Below, piece after piece: positions 34,616 to 43,509 of a stretch of DNA of 64,000 nucleotides. Source of the stretch: Miltoncostaea sp963703045 (GTDB lineage: Bacteria; Actinomycetota; Thermoleophilia; Miltoncostaeales; Miltoncostaeaceae); assembly GCA_963703045.1 (NCBI GenBank), contig OY969782.1:1054001-1118000 (forward strand), written 5' to 3'. The notes under the pieces were generated by a model, which saw only the letters and a program-made list of their open reading frames with translations, made no database searches and had not been told where the DNA came from. A program made the translations under genes and the position numbers. Position 1 is the stretch's first letter. Each line of letters starts with the position of its first letter.

Positions 34616-35772
34616 GTGCGCACCACCCTCCGGGCCACCCTGGCCGCCGCCTGCGCCGCCGGGCTCGTGACCGCCCCGGCGGCCACCGCCGTCGACACCG
34701 TCATCCGCGTCGAGGGCGCCGAGTCCACCCTCGTGCCCGAGAGCGCCATCCCGATCGAGGGATCGGGCACCGCCACCGTCTACGACACCAACTTCGCGCC
34801 GGTCGACGTGAGCCGCGGCTCGGCCTTCTGGCAGCTCTACCGCGCCACCTCGAGCACCGGTCTCGGCCTCGGGTTCGAGTACTTCCCGGCGTTCTCCGCG
34901 GTGCTCGTGCAGAGGATCGGCCCCGACGCCAACGCCGGCAGCGTCGGCTGGCAGTACCGCGTCAACCGCGTCGCCCCGTCGGTCGGCGCGAGCGACCGGG
35001 CGCTCGCCGAGGGGGACCGGGTGCTCTGGTACTACGGCGGCGCCGACGGCGCGCGCGAGCTCGACGTCACGCCGTCGAGCGACCAGGTCGGCGCCGGCGG
35101 CAGCTTCACCGTCGCGGTCACCAGCTACGCGGCGGACGGCACGGCGGCGCCCGCCGCCGGCGCGCAGGTGCGCTACGGCTCGGCGGTCGCGACCGCCGAC
35201 GGCGCCGGGCGCACGACGTTCGTCGCCCAGGGCGCGGGCGTGCAGGGCGTCAGCGCGACGCGCGCCGGCGACATCCGCAGCGCCGTGCGCGCGGTCTGCT
35301 CGTTCGGCGCCGACCCCGCGGTCTGCAACCTGCCGGCCGCGCCGGCCCCGGCGCCGGCGGCCCCGGTCGCCGCGCCCGCGGCGTCCGCCGACTCGGTCGC
35401 GCCCGGCAGCCGCATCACCTACCCGCGGATCGGATCGATCGCGCGCTCGGTGCGCGCCGTGAGGGGCACCGCCGGGCCCGACCGCACCGACGTCGCCTCG
35501 GTCGAGGTCGCGCTCGCGCGCCGCGTCGGCACGCAGTGCCGGTTCCGCTCCCGCTCGGGCGGGCTGACGGCCCCGCGCTCCTGCGCGCGGCGCGTCTTCG
35601 TGACGGCCCGCAGCGTCGGCGGCAACTGGCTCCTGCCGACCGGCCGGGGCCTCGCCCCGGGCAGCTGGCGGGTCTGGAGCCGCGCGACCGACGGCGCGGG
35701 CAACCGCGAGGGCCGGGGCATCGCGCGCATCAACACCGGGGCGTTCCGCGTCGGCGCCCGCCCGGCCGATGA
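34616..35772 (+). CDS. secreted DUF4430 (transcobalamin beta-domain-like) protein, frame ambiguous at 3' end
   Basis: Begins with a Sec signal peptide (TLRATLAAACAAGLVTAPAA, cleavage near ATA). A DUF4430 domain follows (FWQLYRATSSTGLGLGFEYF, SVGWQYRVNRVAPSVGASDR, EGDRVLWYYGG); this is the fold of the C-terminal beta-domain of transcobalamin and intrinsic factor. An Ala/Pro linker and an Ig-like domain (SVEVALARRVGTQCRF to WRVWSRATDGAGNREGRG) complete it. The literal frame stays open to 36280, overlapping the next gene by 500 bases as Arg/Gly-rich nonsense. A one-base change before 35769 would give the usual ATGA junction at 35772. Translation is controlled by the riboswitch. Confidence 0.8.
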
Positions 35773-36632
35773 GGAGGGTCGTCGTCGCGGCCGTCCTGAC
35801 GGTCGCCGCCGTGGCCGTCGCCGCCCCCCACGCGGGGGCGGCGACGGCCGACGACCGGGCCGCGGCCCGCGCGGCGGCCTGGCTGGCCCCCGCCGCGGCG
35901 GGGGCCCCCGGCGGCCAGCAGGCCGACGCGATCGTCGCCCTGCGCGCGCAGGGCCGGTCGCGCGCCGCCCTGCGCCCGCGCCTCCGCGCGCTCGGGCGCA
36001 TCGCCCCGCGGTACGCGCGCACGGCGGGCGGCGCGGGCAAGGTCGTGATGGCCGCGGTCGCCGCCGGCGGCGATCCGCGGCGCCTCGCCGGCACCGACTA
36101 CGTCGCCCGCATCCGGTCCCGGTACGCCTCGGGCCGCTACGGCGCGAGCGCCTACGACCAGTCGTTCTCGATGCTGGCCCTCACGTCGGCCCGGGCCGGC
36201 GTGCCGCGCTCGGCCGTGCGCGCCACCCTCGCCGCGCGCGGCCGCGGCGGATGGGACTTCTCGCTGGCGCGCGGTCGTGACTCGGTTGACGCCACGGCGA
36301 TCACCATCGAGGCGCTGCGCGCGGCCGGCGTGCCGGCCTCGCACCCGGCCCTGCGCGCCGCGGTCGCGTGGATGACGGCCCAGCGGAACGCCGAGGGCGG
36401 ATACGCCTCGGCCGGCGGGCGGCGCCCGACCGACGCCAACTCGACGGCGGGCGCCATCCGGGCCCTGCGCGCGCTGGGGCGCCGGCCGCCGGCCGCCACC
36501 CGGGCGGCGCTGCGGCGCCTGCAGGAGGCCGACGGCGGGGTGCGCAGCACCCGCGCGCGCGCCGGCAGCCGCCTCATCGCGACGACCGATGCCCTCGTGG
36601 CCTTCTCGGGGGGGTACCTTCCGGAGAGGTGA
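35769..36632 (+). CDS. secreted alpha/alpha-toroid protein (transcobalamin alpha-domain / terpene-cyclase-repeat-like)
   Basis: A 287-residue protein with a Sec signal peptide (VVVAAVLTVAAVAVAAPHAG). It carries helical repeats of the alpha/alpha-toroid class, with QSFSMLALTSARAGVPRSAV, GGWDFSLARGRDSVDATAIT, NAEGGYASAGGRRPTDANST and AGAIRALRALGRRPPAATRA. The G-G-x-x-x/D-A-x-x-T pattern is shared by prenyltransferases, squalene cyclases and the cobalamin-binding alpha-domain of intrinsic factor. No catalytic DXDD acid motif is seen, so binding is likelier than cyclisation. It follows the DUF4430 gene under the same riboswitch. Confidence 0.75.
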   Translation: MRRVVVAAVLTVAAVAVAAPHAGAATADDRAAARAAAWLAPAAAGAPGGQQADAIVALRAQGRSRAALRPRLRALGRIAPRYARTAGGAGKVVMAAVAAGGDPRRLAGTDYVARIRSRYASGRYGASAYDQSFSMLALTSARAGVPRSAVRATLAARGRGGWDFSLARGRDSVDATAITIEALRAAGVPASHPALRAAVAWMTAQRNAEGGYASAGGRRPTDANSTAGAIRALRALGRRPPAATRAALRRLQEADGGVRSTRARAGSRLIATTDALVAFSGGYLPER

Positions 36633-36678
36633 CACCGGTTTCACAACCGGACCCCGGGCGCATGAGAGGATCAGCACG

Positions 36679-37338
36679 ATGGCGACCCGTCTCCACTTCC
36701 AAGCCGAGATCGAGCACTTCCGCGCCGGGCTCGTGGAGATGGCGAGCCTCGTGCTCTCCCAGGTCGAGCGCGGCGTGGCCGCCTGGGAGAACGTCGACGC
36801 CCTCGCCGCGGCCGAGGTGGTCGCCGACGACGACCAGGTCGACGCGCGCTGCGCCGAGCTCGACCAGAAGGTCTTCAGCCTGCAGCTGCTCGAGGCCCCC
36901 GTCGCCGGCGACCAACGGCTGCTCCACGTCGGGCTGATCGCGGTGATCGCCCTCGAGCGGGTCGGCGATCTCGCGGTCGCGATCGCCGAGGCGGCCAGCT
37001 CGGTCCGCCCGGAGGGCGCGGTGCCCGACATCCAGGCGCTGATCTCCCGCATGAGCGCCCGCGCCGTCGACACGCTCGCGCGCGCCGTGCAGGCGATCGC
37101 CCGCGGCGACGCCGACCTCGGTGAGCAGGCGGCGGTCGAGGCCGCCGTCGTGCGTCAGATGCTGGGCGAGGTGGTCGCCGGCGTCGCGGGGGCGCCCGAC
37201 GAGCCCGAGACGCGGGTGTGGTCGGCCGCCGCCCTGCTCGTGGCCCGCCATCTCGAGCGCGTCGCCAACAACGGCGACGAGCTCGGAGGCCGCGTGCGCT
37301 TCCTCGTCAGCGGGGAGGCCTTCACCCGCTCGATCTGA
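36679..37338 (+). CDS. phoU: PhoU-family phosphate signalling protein
   Basis: A 219-residue helical-bundle protein with two PhoU repeats (LVEMASLVLSQVERGVAAWE and SRMSARAVDTLARAVQAIAR) and the metal-site motifs LIAVIALERVGDLAVAIAEA and LLVARHLERVANNGDELGGR. PhoU links the Pst phosphate transporter to PhoR. No pst or pho genes are nearby. The ATG at 36679 has GAGGA upstream. It starts 46 bases after the toroid gene and may share its transcript. Confidence 0.9.
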   Translation: MATRLHFQAEIEHFRAGLVEMASLVLSQVERGVAAWENVDALAAAEVVADDDQVDARCAELDQKVFSLQLLEAPVAGDQRLLHVGLIAVIALERVGDLAVAIAEAASSVRPEGAVPDIQALISRMSARAVDTLARAVQAIARGDADLGEQAAVEAAVVRQMLGEVVAGVAGAPDEPETRVWSAAALLVARHLERVANNGDELGGRVRFLVSGEAFTRSI

Positions 37339-37361
37339 CCTCGCGGGCGCGCCCGCGGAGG
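37339..37361. terminator. hairpin after phoU
   Basis: GCGGGC and GCCCGC directly stacked over a GC centre, with outer CCTC/GAGG arms, between the convergent phoU and a small gene. No T tract. Confidence 0.45.
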
Positions 37362-37362
37362 A

Positions 37363-37548
37363 TCAGTCGCCCTCGGGCTCCCGGCCGGCGGCCGGGGCGG
37401 CGGCGCGATCGTCGGGGTCCGACTCGGCGCTCGGCGCGGAGCGCTCGGCGCGCTCCAACGACTCGAGTGCCTCGAGTGCCTCGAGGGCCGACGAGTCCGC
37501 CCCCATGGTCCGGATGCTGCTGCGCCGCTGACGCTTTGCCTTGGCCAT
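37363..37548 (-). CDS. small charged protein
   Basis: A 61-residue protein: a basic start (AKAKRQRRSSIRTMGADSS), a Leu/Glu heptad-like stretch (LEALEALESLERAERSA) that could be a short coiled coil, then an acidic Ala/Pro tail. The ATG at 37548 has GGGAGG five bases upstream, which supports translation. Not recognised. Confidence 0.5.
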   Translation of the reverse strand: MAKAKRQRRSSIRTMGADSSALEALEALESLERAERSAPSAESDPDDRAAAPAAGREPEGD

Positions 37549-37611
37549 TCCCCACCTCCCGGGTCCGTCCCGAGTCTACCCGGCCGCACAAGCGCCCGGC
37601 CGGGACGGACG

Positions 37612-37998
37612 TCAGAGACCGCCCTCGGAGAGGGCGCGCACCAGGCCGGCGTCGGCGGGGGGGAACGGCAGCCCCGGCAGGTCGGCCCGGCGCACCCAAC
37701 GGAACTGCACGCTGCCGTGCGGCCGCGGGCGCTGCCCGTCGAGCCAGGCGCAGCGGAAGAACCTCAGCTCGAGCGGGCCGGCGCGGGCGGTCCACACCCG
37801 CGGCCCGACGTGCAGGTCGATCCCCAGCTCCTCGCGCAGCTCCCGGCGCAGCGCCTCCTCGTCCCCCTCCCCCGGCTCGCGCTTGCCGCCCGGGAACTCC
37901 CAGCGCCCCGGCTGGCCGACGCCCGGCCCGCGCTGGCTCACCAGGATGCGGCCCCCGCGCTCGATCACGGCGGCGACGACGACCTGCCGGCCCCTCAC
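37612..37998 (-). CDS. mutT: Nudix hydrolase, MutT type (8-oxo-dGTP diphosphatase)
   Basis: A 128-residue Nudix protein. The complete Nudix box GX5EX7REUXEEXGU is present (GGKREPGEGDEEALRRELRE then ELGID). QVVVAAVIERGGRILVSQRG and the MutT-like GQPGRWEFPGG precede it. It probably hydrolyses oxidised dGTP. GTG at 37998 overlaps the mutY stop, so the two 8-oxoguanine defence genes are coupled. Confidence 0.9.
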   Translation of the reverse strand: MRGRQVVVAAVIERGGRILVSQRGPGVGQPGRWEFPGGKREPGEGDEEALRRELREELGIDLHVGPRVWTARAGPLELRFFRCAWLDGQRPRPHGSVQFRWVRRADLPGLPFPPADAGLVRALSEGGL

Positions 37999-38785
37999 CG
38001 CGCCCGCACCAGCAGGCCGCCCCGGGCCGAGGCGAGGCCGTCCGCGAGCAGGCTCGCGGCCGCCTCGGGATCGCGGTCGGCCATCACCGAGCCCGCGCCC
38101 GCGAGCTCGCGCAGCAGGACCCCCCGGCGCTGGCGCATGGAGCCCTCGTAGCGCCCCTGCCGCCGTCGGGGGGCGTCCGCGCCAGCACGGTGCCGTCGTC
38201 GGCCGCCGGACACCCCTCGCGCAGGGGGCATCCGGCGTCGCAGAGCGGTGCGCGCGCCGTGCACCACAGCCGGCCGAGGTCCATGACGGCCTGGCCCGCG
38301 TCCCACCCCCGCCCCTCGGGGGCGCCCGGCCAGCCGCCGGGGAAGCGCCGCGCCACCACGCGGGCGGCGTTGGTGTCGACCGGCAGCACGTCCTCCCCGT
38401 CGGCGAAGCATCGGATCGCCGCGGCCGTGTAGGGGCCGACGCCGGGCAGATCGGTGAGGCGCTCGGGCCACCCCGAGCGCGCGACGACGGCCGCGGCGGC
38501 GTGGAGGTTGCGCGCCCGCCGCGGGTAGCCGAGCCCCTGCCACTCGGCGAGGACGTCGCCGAGGGGGGCGGCGGCGAGGGTGGCGGCCGTCGGCCAGCGC
38601 GCGACGAACCGGGCGTAGTAGGGCAGCACGCGCGCGACCGGGGTGGCCTGCAGCTGGGCCTCGGCGACCAGCACGAGGTAGCGGTCGCGCGTCCGGCGCC
38701 AGGGGAGGTCCGGTGCCTCCCGCCGGAACCACTCCACCAGCCGCGCAACCGCCTGCCGGCCGTCTGGGTCACCCGGCGCGCTCAC
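37995..38785 (-). CDS. mutY: A/G-specific adenine glycosylase without C-terminal domain, frameshifted
   Basis: Removes adenine opposite 8-oxoguanine. Seen: WFRREAPDLPWRRTRDRYLV, the catalytic Glu region LVAEAQLQATPVARV, the helix-hairpin-helix LPGVGPYTAAAIRCFADGED with VLPVDTNAARVV and its catalytic Asp, and an iron-sulphur set C-x6-C-x3-C-x5-C, one residue longer than usual. A run of six G at 38166-38171 shifts the frame; with five G the protein continues as PRRRQGRYEGSMRQRRGVLL to the stop at 37995. The restored length of about 263 residues lacks the MutT-like C-terminal domain of most MutY proteins. Confidence 0.85.
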
Positions 38786-38797
38786 GGGGCCAATATC

Positions 38798-39773
38798 TCA
38801 CGGCGCGTCACCGTGCGGCCTCCAGACCACCTCCCGGGACGGGCCCCCCGGGCTGGCGCGCCATCGCACGATGGCCGGCGCGTGCGCCGTCTGCCGCCCC
38901 ACTGCGTCGACGGCGAACGGGCCGATGAGGGTGCGCGTGCGGAGCGCCCGGGCGGCGTCCCAGAGCGCGCCCGGCTCGGCGGAGCCTGAGCGCGCCAGCG
39001 CCTCCTCGGCGATCAGGGCGGCCGCCAGCGCCTGCGCGGCCGGGTAGTCGCTGCCCGCCGGCAGCGCCACGGGGCCCGGCGTCCCGTCCCACTGCACGGG
39101 CCCGAGCCAGCCGACCACCCGGTCGCCCAGCGCCCGCGCCGCCTCGGCGACGCCGCACACCACCAGCGCCGCCGACAGCCCGCGCGCCGCGACGGCCCGG
39201 CCGAGCGCCAGGTCGTCCTCGAGCCTTCCGCCCCCGACGACCCAGGTCGCGCCGGCCTCGGCGGCGGCGGCCACCACGGCGTCCGGCGCGGCGGGGTCGA
39301 GGTCGGCGCGGACCACCGCCACGAGGCCGGCGCGCGCGAGCGCCTCGCCCGCCCCCTCGGCGATCTCGGACCCGAAGCCGCCCGGCGCGCGCACCAGCGC
39401 GGCCCGCGCCGACGGCCCGAGCACCTCGGGCAGGCCGCGCCAGTAGGAGCGCGCCGGGCCGAGCACGTCGACCAGGCGGGCCGTGCGCCGTGGTACGGCC
39501 GCCGCGCCGTGGTTCCAGATCACCTCGGGCCGGCCCTCCATCGCCTCGGCCACCGCCCTGCCCGCACCCGCTGCCGTACGGGCCGAAGACGAGATCGGCG
39601 CCGGCCGCGAGCTCGAGGCAGAGACGCGCGCTGCGCCCGGGCTCGCTGCCGTCGTCCTCCAGCCGCAGCCGGGCGCCCCGGTCGTGCGCCCACGCCTCGA
39701 GCCCCGCGGCGGCCTGACGTCCGAGCGGGCCGAACCTCCCGCTCAGGGAGAGGGCGGCGGCCGCCCTGATCAC
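38798..39773 (-). CDS. LivK-like substrate-binding protein (type I periplasmic-binding fold), frameshifted
   Basis: The N-terminal part (AAALSLSGRFGPLGRQAAAG, ARLCLELAAGADLVFGPYGS) and the rest (AVAEAMEGRPEVIWNHGAAA, LPEVLGPSARAALVRAPGGF, VVGWLGPVQWDGTPGPVALP) form one branched-chain-amino-acid-binding-like protein. The frame changes near 39570. No signal peptide is visible and no permease genes are adjacent, so it may be a cytoplasmic sensor or an orphan binder. GTG at 39773 overlaps the exonuclease stop. Confidence 0.65.
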
Positions 39774-41629
39774 CCGCCGGCCGTCTCCTCGTCGAGCGGT
39801 GCGGCGGAGCAGGAGATGCGCGTGACCGCCCGCCCCACGTGCTCGAGGGCCGACGCCGTGCGCCAGCCGGGTCCGAGCGCGAGCGCATCGCCCCCCTCGC
39901 GGAGCCGCTCCTCGACGAGCGAGGCCTCGTCGAGGGCGTCCGCCGCGAGCGGGGTCGCGGGCACCCGCGCGCGACGCCGGAGCGCCCTCAGCCCCTCGGC
40001 GACCGGACCGGCCCAGTCGGAGGCGCCGACGACGACCCGGCGGTCGATCACGCCCGCGGCGACGAAGAACACCTCGGCGGTCCCCTCGGGACCGGCCGGC
40101 TCCACGATCACGCCCGCCCGGGTCGCCGAGCGCCGGGCCCGTGCCAGCGCGGCCAGCAGCGCCAGCAGCGACCGCGCCGGGTCGGGCGCGTCGTCGTCGC
40201 CGAGCGCGACGGCCCCCGACGCAACGGCCACCGCGAGGCGCACGCCGAGACCCCCGAGGGCGGCGGGGTCGCCCGAGAGCACCGCGCGCAGGTCGCCCAC
40301 CGAGGCCTCGCGCAGCGCGGGCGCGGCGTCGCGGATCGGGTAGAGCACCTCGAGGCACGCCGCCGCCTCGCGTGCGACGCGCTGCGACCGGAGCGGCCCG
40401 AAGTACGAGGCATCGTCATCGCGTATCGCGGTCACGAGCTGCAGGCGGTTCGCGGCACCGGACGGGGCGAGTCGCAGGTACCGGCCGGCCGCGCCCGCGC
40501 CGCGCCGGTTGCACGGCGGGCGCAGATCCTTGATGAGGCGGTCCTCGGCCAGCAGCGCGGCGAACTCCGACCCGTGGATCTCGTGGTCGATCGACTCGAG
40601 GCGCTCGAGCGCGCGTCCGATCAACCGGCTGTGGCGGCCGCCGGGCCCGAAGTAGGAGCGCACCCGCCGCCGCAGGTTGCCGGCCTTGCCGACGTAGAGC
40701 ACCTCGCCGTGGCGGTCGCGCATCAGGTACACGCCCGGCGCGGCGGGCAGGTCCTCGGCCAGGGCGAGCTTGTAGGAGTGGCGGACGCCCCCGAGGCCGG
40801 CGAACGAGACGGCGCGCTCGAGCGAGGTGACCCCGCGCTCGGCGAGCATGCCGATGAGCACGACGAGCAGCTCGGCGGTGGCCTCGGCGTCGGGCAGCGC
40901 ACGGTGCGTGGGGCGCACCGAGGTGTCGGCCCACGCGGCGAGCGTCGCCAGGTCGTGCCGCGGCACCCGCCCGTCGAGCAGGCGGCGGGCGAGGACGAGC
41001 GTGTCGAGCCAGGGCTGGGTGAAGTAGCGCCCGGTCAGGCGGCGGCGCTCGTAGTTGAGGAACCTCAGGTCGAACGGCGCGTTGTGCGCCACCAGCACGT
41101 CCTGACCGGCGAACTCGACGAATCCCGGGAGGGCCGCGCCGATGTCCGGGCGTCCGGCCACGAGGCCGTCGTCGATGCCGGTCAGCTCGGTCACGACCGG
41201 GGGGATCGGACGCTCCGGGTCGACGAGGGTCGTGAAGCGCTCCGCGATCCGCATCTCCCGCACCCGGACGGCGCCGATCTCGGTCACCTTCGAGTATCCG
41301 GGCGAGCCGCCGGTCGTCTCGAGGTCGACGACGCAGAACGTCGCGGACGCGAGCGCCGCGGCGGACCAGTCGGGGGGCGCCAGCCCGACGAGGTCACGAC
41401 CGAGCCAGGCCAGGCGGGGGTCGCCCTCGACGATCTCGGCCACCAGACGACGCTGCAGCCGCTCCGGGCACTGGCGCAGGCGCAGCAGCTGGGCCGCCAC
41501 GTGTCCCACCTCCAACGGCCGGCCCCGGCGCGCCAGCAGGGCGCAGAGCCGGTCGGGCATCGAATCGACGCCCTCGGCGCCGGGCTGCGGCGGCGGGAGC
41601 GGGAGATGGAGTTGGGTGGCGGGGGGCAC
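39770..41629 (-). CDS. DEDDh exonuclease fused to UvrC-like GIY-YIG nuclease
   Basis: A 619-residue protein. Residues about 95-260 are a DnaQ-type 3'-5' exonuclease (FCVVDLETTGGSPGYSKVTE with Asp and Glu, DVLVAHNAPFDLRFLNYERR, RPTHRALPDAEATAELLVVL with His and Asp). Residues about 300-380 are a GIY-YIG domain as in UvrC/Cho (APGVYLMRDRHGEVLYVGKA, then NLRRRVRSYFGPGG). The C-terminal 230 residues are less conserved, with no helix-hairpin-helix seen. This fusion is known in Actinobacteria. A repair role is likely but the substrate is not established. The N-terminal 90 residues look like a small helical domain. Confidence 0.88.
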   Translation of the reverse strand: MPPATQLHLPLPPPQPGAEGVDSMPDRLCALLARRGRPLEVGHVAAQLLRLRQCPERLQRRLVAEIVEGDPRLAWLGRDLVGLAPPDWSAAALASATFCVVDLETTGGSPGYSKVTEIGAVRVREMRIAERFTTLVDPERPIPPVVTELTGIDDGLVAGRPDIGAALPGFVEFAGQDVLVAHNAPFDLRFLNYERRRLTGRYFTQPWLDTLVLARRLLDGRVPRHDLATLAAWADTSVRPTHRALPDAEATAELLVVLIGMLAERGVTSLERAVSFAGLGGVRHSYKLALAEDLPAAPGVYLMRDRHGEVLYVGKAGNLRRRVRSYFGPGGRHSRLIGRALERLESIDHEIHGSEFAALLAEDRLIKDLRPPCNRRGAGAAGRYLRLAPSGAANRLQLVTAIRDDDASYFGPLRSQRVAREAAACLEVLYPIRDAAPALREASVGDLRAVLSGDPAALGGLGVRLAVAVASGAVALGDDDAPDPARSLLALLAALARARRSATRAGVIVEPAGPEGTAEVFFVAAGVIDRRVVVGASDWAGPVAEGLRALRRRARVPATPLAADALDEASLVEERLREGGDALALGPGWRTASALEHVGRAVTRISCSAAPLDEETAGG

Positions 41630-41660
41630 CGGCGAACGACTCTAACGGCGCCCCCCGCCG

Positions 41661-42227
41661 TCATCCCCCGCCCGTGGGGGCGGGCACGTCGTCCGGCGAG
41701 AACGGCTGCGAGAAGTCGAGTTGGGAGCCGGTGGGCACCGGCGTGCGGCCCTCGACCAGCACCCGCACCCGCGGCGCTCCGGAGGCGTCCGCCGCCGTCC
41801 GCACCAGCGGGGCGACCACGGCCAGCTCGGCGGCCGCGCCGCCGGGCGGGTAGCCGGTCTCGAACTCGGCGCTCAGGTCGACCGTCGCGACGGCGCCGTC
41901 GGCGGTGGCCGAGAGCACGCGGGTGCCGGCGGGGAGCGCCGGCAGCAGCGACGGGCCGAGCGGTCCGGCCGCCAGCGCCGCGAGCGCTCCCACGAGCCGG
42001 TCGGTGCCGGGCGCGAGGGGGCGCCGCTCGACGCGCAGGACCCCGTCGCCGTCGGAGAACCAGACCTCCGCCGGGGCCGGCGCGGGCGACGTCGACGCGG
42101 GCCCGGTCGTCTGGAGCGCCCCCTCCCGGGCATCGCCGCAGCCGACCGCCCCGAGGGCGAGCGCGAGCGCCGCGAGGGCCGCGGCGGCGGCGCGCGCGGT
42201 CCGTCGCCGGATCATCTCGGCCGGCAT
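41661..42227 (-). CDS. GerMN-domain lipoprotein
   Basis: A 188-residue exported lipoprotein: signal with lipobox (ALALALGAVGCGD), a Thr/Pro/Ala linker, and a GerMN domain (VWFSDGDGVLRVERRPLAPG, AALAAGPLGPSLLPALPAGT, DGAVATVDLSAEFETGYPPG, GAPRVRVLVEGR). GerMN domains occur in germination and envelope lipoproteins and, with LpqB, in Actinobacteria. No sensor kinase is adjacent. A second ATG four codons downstream is a possible start. Confidence 0.78.
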   Translation of the reverse strand: MPAEMIRRRTARAAAAALAALALALGAVGCGDAREGALQTTGPASTSPAPAPAEVWFSDGDGVLRVERRPLAPGTDRLVGALAALAAGPLGPSLLPALPAGTRVLSATADGAVATVDLSAEFETGYPPGGAAAELAVVAPLVRTAADASGAPRVRVLVEGRTPVPTGSQLDFSQPFSPDDVPAPTGGG

Positions 42228-42358
42228 CGGGACTCACCCGATCGAGGGATCATCACCCGTCCCCCTTTCCCGGGGTCCGGGACCCCGTGTAGTCTGCGGC
42301 CGCCGGTGCCCAGTGGCCCCGGTGACACCACGATACGGCGGTTTCGGTAGACCATCCG

Positions 42359-43409
42359 ATGACCTCGGGACGACACGACATCGGGCTCCTCTCCACACGG
42401 TGGTGGGTGGCCGTCCTGATCGGCTTGGTGGCGGCCCTCTTCGTGCCCGCGCTCGCGACCGGCCAGGCCGCCGTCGCCGACCCCGCGCCGGCCCCGGCGC
42501 CCGCCGAGCAGGGTCCGCAGCCCGCCGACGAGGCCGCGCCCGCCGAGGAGAGCCCGCAGCCGGCCGACGAGGCCGCGCCCGCCGAGGAGAGCCCGCAGCC
42601 GGCCGACGAGGCCGCGCCCGCCGAGGAGAGCCCGCAGCCGACCGACGAGGCCGCGCCCGCCGGGGGTACCTCGCAGCCGGGCGACGGCGCGACCGAGGCC
42701 CCGGCCCCGCCCCCCAGCGAGCAGCCGGCCGCCGGCGCGCCGGCCGCCCCCGGCGGCGAGGCCGTCCCGGCGCCCGCCCCCGCCGTCGTGGAGATCCCCG
42801 CCCCACAGGTCGCCCCGCTCCCGACGGCGCCCGACGCGCCGCGGCTCGGACCGGCGATCAGGGTCGCCCCGATCGTCGTCGAGGCGCCGCCCGCCGCCCC
42901 CCCGGTCGCGGCCTCCCCCACGGCCACGGCCGTGAAGGTCGCGCCGCCCGACGCACCGAAGTCGGCTCCGACCGTTGCGCCTTCGACGACCCGCCGGGCG
43001 ACTCCGCCGGCCGCCACGGCTCCCGCCGCCCGGCCGTCCCCCGTCTCCCTCTCGGCGCTCGCCCCGACCCCGGTCGCCGCGCAGACGCTCCCGCCGGCGC
43101 CCATCGACGACCCGGCGGACATCGCCGTGCCCCCGCAGGCGACCGAGGGTGACGGCTTCCCCGTCGTGCAGGTCGTGGCGCCCGAGGGCACCGCACCGAA
43201 CGGCGCCAGCCTGCTGGAGGTGCTGGCCGGCTACGTGATGCCCGGCTCCAGCGGCCCGCCCGGCATCGAGCATCATCTTCCTGATCCTGCTGGGCACCCT
43301 CCTGCTGGCGGCCTACGCGCCGCGCCCGTCGGTGTCCGAGCGGCTCCACCTGCTCGGCCTGATCGGCCCGCGCAGCGGCCACGCCATGGCGGTCCGCCGC
43401 CCCGGCTAG
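42359..43409 (+). CDS. proline/alanine-rich membrane protein with tandem repeats, frameshifted near the end
   Basis: An N-terminal hydrophobic segment (WWVAVLIGLVAALFVPALAT) is followed by a very long Pro/Ala/Glu-rich stretch. Near 43270 the frame changes. The continuation gives SIIFLILLGTLLLAAYAPRP, a membrane helix, then VSERLHLLGLIGPRSGHAMA and a stop at 43409; the uncorrected frame runs on as unlikely sequence. The restored protein is an extracellular proline-rich stalk held at both ends. It could span or decorate the envelope. No family is recognised. Confidence 0.6.
42515..42661 (+). repeat. 39-base tandem repeats in the proline-rich gene
   Basis: Units of 39 bases starting at 42515, 42554, 42593 and a partial fourth at 42632. 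They encode PQPADEAAPAEES with few differences. Near-identity of the DNA suggests recent expansion or contraction. Confidence 0.85.
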
Positions 43410-43509
43410 TTCGACCCCCGCCCCGGTCGAGGTGCGTCCTCGACCCGGGCCTTCGCGTCCCGCGCCGCCCCACCGACATCCCGGGGCCAGGCGCAGAAAC
43501 TCTCGCGAG

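Noticed and set aside
34496..36280. Taking the DUF4430 protein as running on to 36280
   Set aside because: After 35770 the frame is Arg/Gly-rich nonsense overlapping a well-formed second gene; a one-base error before the ATGA junction is more likely.
42515..42661. 39-base repeats considered as CRISPR
   Set aside because: Direct contiguous in-frame repeats encoding PQPADEAAPAEES, with no variable spacers.
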